The notes under the pieces were generated by a model, which worked only from the letters and a program-made list of their open reading frames with translations, was not told where the DNA came from and searched no databases. The position numbers were made by a program, and so were the translations under genes. From Rhipidocladum racemiflorum (Eukaryota > Streptophyta > Magnoliopsida > Poales > Poaceae), in assembly GCA_036346355.1 (NCBI GenBank), contig CM070576.1, positions 54,793,712 to 54,857,711 on the forward strand: a DNA stretch of 64,000 nucleotides, in the 5' to 3' direction. Below are positions 61,580 to 64,000 of the stretch, in pieces (position 1 is the stretch's first letter; each line of letters begins with the position of its first letter).

Positions 61580-62339
61580 CAACCACGACAAGCAGGAGTC
61601 TTTGTTGGTTCCTTGGTGCCGGGAGGAGAGAAAGTCGTCTTCCCTTGGATCCTGACAAGAACATCTATCAAGTCCTCATGATCCGCTCCTTCGTGGCACC
61701 ATCTCTCCATGTGCTCACGGAGGATGCTGTCGATGAGCTTGAGCACGCCTCTTGGTGAGCCTTGGTTGCTCGAGCCTCGGGGGCTTAGCGTGAGCACGAG
61801 CCGCGACGACGAGAACTGGTCGGCAAGGCCGAAGCAGCTGAGCAACCTGACGGCATTCTCTAGTTCTAGGAGGAACACGTCCCGCTCTTTGAACTGATCG
61901 CCCATGATGCTGCGCACCGACGCGTTAGACAAGCGATGCTGGCGGCGATGAGATTGACTGGTCGAGGCGTGCTATGACTACCCCGAGATGGCCGTCCCGA
62001 GAGTCTCCTCCTTCCGGGACAGTGGTTTGATCTAAACTCTTAGACTCTGATATCAATCGTTGGATTTTAGACTTAGATTATAAACACAAGCAACAGCACA
62101 AGAGAAAATTGCGTCAAAATTTCGGAGTTCTTGTGTTCATGATCCAGAGCTAGAACCCACCATACTCGTCATGCACCATCCATGGCTCCACCGAAAAAGG
62201 CTCTCCGATAATCGCAAGCACTTCACGCAGTAACCAATGAGCCAGTTATCTCAAGCTGTCAAAATTTTCCTCTGTTCAGGTTCTGAAGGAAGACAAGGAG
62301 AAGTGCACCTGCCGCGGCAAGCATGCATCGAGGAACTGA
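50881..62339 (+). CDS. bHLH transcription factor, bHLH122/bHLH130/FBH-like group (6 exons)
   Basis: Exons: 50881-51244, 57146-57486, 57935-58057, 58351-58416, 58588-58656 and 62280-62339. All have GT-AG borders and joining phases, giving 340 residues. The N-terminal region is Gly/Ser-rich with a histidine-rich GHGHGHGQH run. Residues of exon 2 (MKSPLNFARQGALSQISE, GGFSIGAWEDSNSIEFS and ATLSNYESQ) are the conserved blocks of this plant subgroup. The basic region and helix 1 lie in exons 3-4 (VRAKRGCATHPRSIAER, KRRTRISEKLRKLQALVPNMDK), helix 2 is in exon 5 (STADMLELAVEHIRRMQSQLQ), and the C-terminal VLKEDKEKCTC is in exon 6. The protein should act in the nucleus, binding E-box DNA as a dimer. 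Group members in Arabidopsis regulate flowering (CONSTANS) or stomatal genes; the role here is inference. Confidence 0.94.
52005..52472. mobile_element. CACTA-type MITE in bHLH intron 1, copy 1
   Basis: The ends CACGGCTAGAAAA and TTTTCTAATAGTA are degenerate CACTA termini, flanked by the exact 3-bp duplication TCG (52002-52004 and 52473-52475), as expected of CACTA elements. Subterminal CAGTACCGGTT and inverted copies are repeated many times. A tRNA-like module lies at 52117-52186. Confidence 0.8.
52117..52186 (-). other. tRNA-like module inside CACTA copy 1
   Basis: On the minus strand the end of this 70-bp segment resembles a tRNA T-arm (B-box-like GGTTTGAATCC region, here decayed) with an A-box-like TGGTTAGAAG. 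It closely matches the segment at 55582-55651. It is not a functional tRNA. Confidence 0.5.
53914..54057. mobile_element. 143-bp Mutator-type foldback MITE, copy C (inverted)
   Basis: The same element as at 5456 and 36565, in opposite orientation, ending ...GCATAGAAGCACCTCTC at 54057. The left end is eroded into a poly-A run. Nine A residues follow the right end (54058-54066), matching the A-run on the left as a possible 9-bp duplication. It lies in bHLH intron 1. Confidence 0.8.
55417..55943. mobile_element. CACTA-type MITE in bHLH intron 1, copy 2
   Basis: It starts CACTACTACGAATCTAG and ends TTTCTAGTAATGTG. The interior has repeated ACCGGTACTGATG motifs in both orientations. It shares its structure and the tRNA-like module with the element at 52005-52472. 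A target duplication is not evident. Confidence 0.75.
55582..55651 (-). other. tRNA-like module inside CACTA copy 2
   Basis: On the minus strand it has an A-box-like TTGGTTAGAAGGG and a perfect T-arm, GCGGG-TTCGAGT-CCCGC, followed by TTCTCCC, which pairs partly with an upstream GGGTGGG. The anticodon stem does not form a clean 5-bp helix. It is therefore a tRNA-derived sequence rather than a working tRNA gene, and no anticodon is assigned. Confidence 0.6.
57810..57887. repeat. Compound microsatellite (TC)n(TG)n(AG)n in bHLH intron 2
   Basis: TC, TG and AG runs directly abut, about 78 bp, ending 47 bp before the exon 3 acceptor. Confidence 0.95.
59026..59165. repeat. Dispersed AGTTTCAA-rich repeat, copy 1
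   Basis: A roughly 135-bp stretch (CCAAGTTTCAACC...CAACAAAT) closely matches 63369-63500, at about 90 percent by eye. It lies in bHLH intron 5. Class unknown. Confidence 0.7.
59774..59868. repeat. (GC)n-(GA)n microsatellite in bHLH intron 5
   Basis: A short GT/GC run passes into about 77 bp of uninterrupted GA. Confidence 0.95.
60085..60357 (-). repeat. LTR (copia-like) in bHLH intron 5
   Basis: A 273-bp segment with inverted ends TGTTGGAA and TTCTAACA. On the minus strand it is preceded by a polypurine tract (TTAAGGGGGTGAA), so it is the 3' LTR of a minus-strand element. It contains a TATATAAG box at about 60183. The sequences at its two sides do not match, so it is not a solo LTR. No intact internal region or second LTR was found. 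Confidence 0.7.
60395..60770. repeat. Degenerate tandem repeat of about 70-bp units
   Basis: Units share the themes ACTCAACTT, GATGAA, GA(C/A)GAACACAC and TCAATGTC. About five divergent units lie next to the LTR, probably as part of the same retroelement. Confidence 0.55.
60789..61048 (-). mobile_element. Helitron-like repeat, copy 2
   Basis: On the minus strand it ends GGGCATGTAATTAACTAG followed by T. It is about 85-90 percent similar by eye to 48596-48844. Its 5' end (TACTATTCTAAAGC...) directly abuts the CTAG end of the next copy, giving a head-to-tail arrangement. Confidence 0.6.
61049..61265 (-). mobile_element. Helitron-like repeat, copy 3
   Basis: On the minus strand it ends GGGCATGTAACTAG followed by T, joined to copy 2 without a spacer. 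The 5' end runs into a TA repeat. It lacks part of the internal GGGCAATTAAG repeats. Confidence 0.6.
61285..61548. mobile_element. Foldback MITE with 104-bp near-perfect arms
   Basis: The left arm 61285-61388 and right arm 61445-61548 are inverted copies with about three differences, separated by a 56-nt loop. It is flanked by TA repeats on both sides. It lies in bHLH intron 5, so the pre-mRNA should contain a long hairpin. Confidence 0.92.
61600..61960 (-). pseudogene. Cytochrome P450 fragment
   Basis: On the minus strand an open frame (internal part of 61522-61932) reads SVRSIMGDQFKERDVFL, then CFGLADQFSSSRLVLTLS, then ILREHMERWCHEGADHEDLIDVLVRIQGK. This is the segment ahead of the oxygen-binding helix in CYP71-like plant P450s (A(T/S)VRS(V/I)MGD...DLIDVLLRIQ). 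The haem-binding FxxGxRxCxG and the I-helix motif are absent. It is about 110 residues of a roughly 500-residue protein, broken at both ends, inside bHLH intron 5 and antisense to that gene. Subfamily is not assigned. Confidence 0.75.
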
Positions 62340-63060
62340 TCAATCGACTAAAGTGAGCCCTTGGCAATGTACAGGATGGCATTAATAACATCTCCCATCA
62401 CCCGTCAATATGTTTGCCCAGGTATAGCTGTAGTAGAGCGCGACAAGCAAGCAGTGGAGTTGATCTATCTTCCAACCGCCCAAGCCATCTGAAACCTTGA
62501 TCAGTGAATCAGTTTGAGATTTTTGTTTTCATGTCTTTCTTTTCATCGAGCTTTTAGCTTGAAACTAGAACACTAGATGGTGGTTGTGTTGTTTGATAAG
62601 CCGAAGAAATTGTTTCTTTGACGTTCCAAGAGCAAGAGGACCGTAGCTTCTTCTAAGGGGCTAGCTGCATGCTGTTCTAGAACATTTCCTGTATGTTGGA
62701 TCTAGCTAGTCTATTGTCGTGTGGTACATAGTGATTTGATTCAATCGTATTTCAGCAAACAAGATGGTTGTTGACAGGTTCTACTTCGATGCCGTCAAAG
62801 AAAATTCAGGAGCTGTTAACTGTACTTCAGGCTTGGCAAAGCACAGGTCTTAATGTAAGAGGACCGGTCCTTGTTTGCTGTACCAGCAAGGTGAAACTGA
62901 AAGCCAAAACGATTAGTACAATGTCTCACCCTGTGAAATGATTTCAGTAACATCCCGTGCTTGCGCTCATGACTAACGAGCTTCGTTGCAAAATGCGATT
63001 GATTTTGCTGCAGGGTCATTTCACAGAACGTGTGCAACTAATGCATGTTCTGTTTCAGCT
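62340..63060 (+). other. bHLH 3' UTR and downstream spacer
   Basis: The region after the stop codon has no further coding signal. The poly(A) site should lie in the first several hundred bases but cannot be fixed. A short poly-C run is at about 63070-63090. Confidence 0.5.
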
Positions 63061-63097
63061 CAATGCACACCCCCCCCCCCACCCCACCCCAAACATT

Positions 63098-63112
63098 GTG
63101 GAAAAAAAAAAT
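63098..63112 (-). terminator. Pol III termination signal of the tRNA-Leu gene
   Basis: An uninterrupted T run on the minus strand lies about 15 bases after the tRNA 3' end. Confidence 0.75.
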
Positions 63113-63124
63113 TAAACAAAATAT

Positions 63125-63206
63125 GCTGGCTGTGGGGTTCGAACCCACGCGCACTCATGTGCAGAAGATCTTAAGTCTTCCCCCTTAACCACTCGGGCAA
63201 ACCAGC
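63125..63206 (-). tRNA. tRNA-Leu (anticodon UAA)
   Basis: The 82-nt cloverleaf has an acceptor stem GCTGGTT / AGCCAGC and a D-arm with TTGCCCGAGTGGTTAAGG. The anticodon stem is GAAGA / TCTTC with loop CTTAAGA (anticodon TAA). The class II variable arm is TGCACATGAGTGCGC, and the T-arm is GTGGG TTCGAAC CCCAC. A run of T follows on the minus strand (the A-run at about 63102-63110), as a Pol III terminator. The 3' CCA is not encoded, as is normal in nuclear genes. Confidence 0.97.
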
Positions 63207-63368
63207 TCGAATTGACGTGTCTTCATTTTTTCTGATACTTATCACTTTATGTCTGCGTATGCCGCGTGAAGCCGAGCCGCGCAGGGGCTGCCTCCGTTCT
63301 GAACTCGTCGGCAGAGTGCCCGGTTCTGAATTCATCAGCTCGGTTCCCGCTTTCCCATTGCCCGCCCG

Positions 63369-63500
63369 GCACCAAGTTTCAACCGATAAGTTTACAACAA
63401 ATTTCAGCAAGTTTCAATCCAAACGTTCTAAGAAGTTTTAGCAAATCTCAACTTGTTTCATGAAGTTTTGACTAAAAGTTTCAACATACAAACAACAAAT
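63369..63500. repeat. Dispersed AGTTTCAA-rich repeat, copy 2
   Basis: It matches 59026-59165 over about 130 bp in the same orientation, including CAAACGTT(C/T)TAAGAAGTTTTAG. Confidence 0.7.
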
Positions 63501-64000
63501 TATTTGCACCAAAATTCGGCATCCTCGATAAAATCGGATAAGAGAATTTCTCGGAAAGGATAAACCAGCGAATCGGAAAGAGAATCCGTTTCTAATAAGG
63601 AAAGAGAACCAGATCCTAGACCAATACAGATATAGTCACCGTATCCATGTGTGATTCGGATCGGCCAGAGTATTATAAAAGGGACGGACTTCGGGCGAAG
63701 AGAGGATCAATCTCAACACAACACACATCTACTTTTTACAGTTCCTTTTTGCATCGTTTTAGATTTACAAATACCTCTCTAGAAGTCGACGAAATCAACA
63801 GAGTTGCGCATCGCCGATTGTTGGTTCTTGGCCGATTTCGTCCAGGTTCAATCTGCTTTGTTTTGTTGCGCATCGCCTTCTCAAAGCCGATTTCACCTTG
63901 TATCCGGATTAACCGTCATGTTGATCTAGTTATCTCCTGATCGGCTCCTAGCCGACTAGCGATAAGCCGATAATCTTCGTTTTTATCGGCTTTGATTGCT
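63500..64000 (+). repeat. Probable LTR-like sequence cut by the window end
   Basis: A TATA box (ATTATAAAAGGG at about 63673) is followed by a leader with repeated GCCGAT/ATCGGC words and GTTGCGCATCGCC twice. This layout is common in grass LTRs. No ends are visible and no coding domain follows, so the call is tentative. Confidence 0.45.

Noticed and set aside
60085..62062. Idea that a single minus-strand retrotransposon captured the P450 fragment, with the LTR at 60085-60357 and a PBS-like GATATCAGAGTC complement near 62043-62055
   Set aside because: The sequence beyond the PBS-like site does not match the LTR at 60085-60357, so the two ends do not belong to one element.

Overview
The window is nuclear DNA of a grass, most probably rice (Oryza) or a close relative. 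The evidence is split genes with GT-AG introns, GC-rich first exons, many Stowaway-type MITEs with CTCCCTCCG-like ends and TA duplications, and nested Ty3/gypsy elements with LTRs of about 3 kb. Nothing in it looks bacterial, viral or organellar. No species-level search could be run.

Layout. 1-989 is the 3' part of one Ty3/gypsy element. 1720-15667 is an old chromovirus-like Ty3/gypsy element on the + strand. Its pol is interrupted by two solo LTRs, 3582-7293 (duplication ATGGT) and 8775-11560 (duplication CAGAG). 16145-33708 is a 14-exon class-3 lipase / diacylglycerol-lipase-like gene on the - strand. Two large introns of this gene each hold a whole transposon: a 5.27 kb Ty3/gypsy element (18155-23423, duplication GAATA) and a 3.71 kb hAT element (24158-27868, duplication ACCGAAAG). 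34030-50280 is mostly intergenic DNA filled with hAT, Stowaway, Tourist, Mutator-type, CACTA and Helitron pieces. It also contains an open copy of the lipase first exon at 39955-40245. 50881-62339 is a six-exon bHLH transcription factor gene on the + strand, of the group containing Arabidopsis bHLH122/bHLH130/FBH proteins. Its first and fifth introns are full of DNA transposons, a 104-bp-arm hairpin and a cytochrome P450 fragment. 63125-63206 is a tRNA-Leu(UAA) gene on the - strand, and the window ends in what looks like LTR sequence.

Function. The two protein genes have no evident functional link. The lipase should be a membrane-anchored serine hydrolase acting on acylglycerols. The bHLH protein should be a nuclear E-box-binding regulator. 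The most testable novelties are the possible alternative first exon of the lipase, a long hairpin in the bHLH pre-mRNA, a 143-bp Mutator-type foldback family with three copies here, a small Helitron family partly in tandem, and tRNA-like modules inside two CACTA elements.
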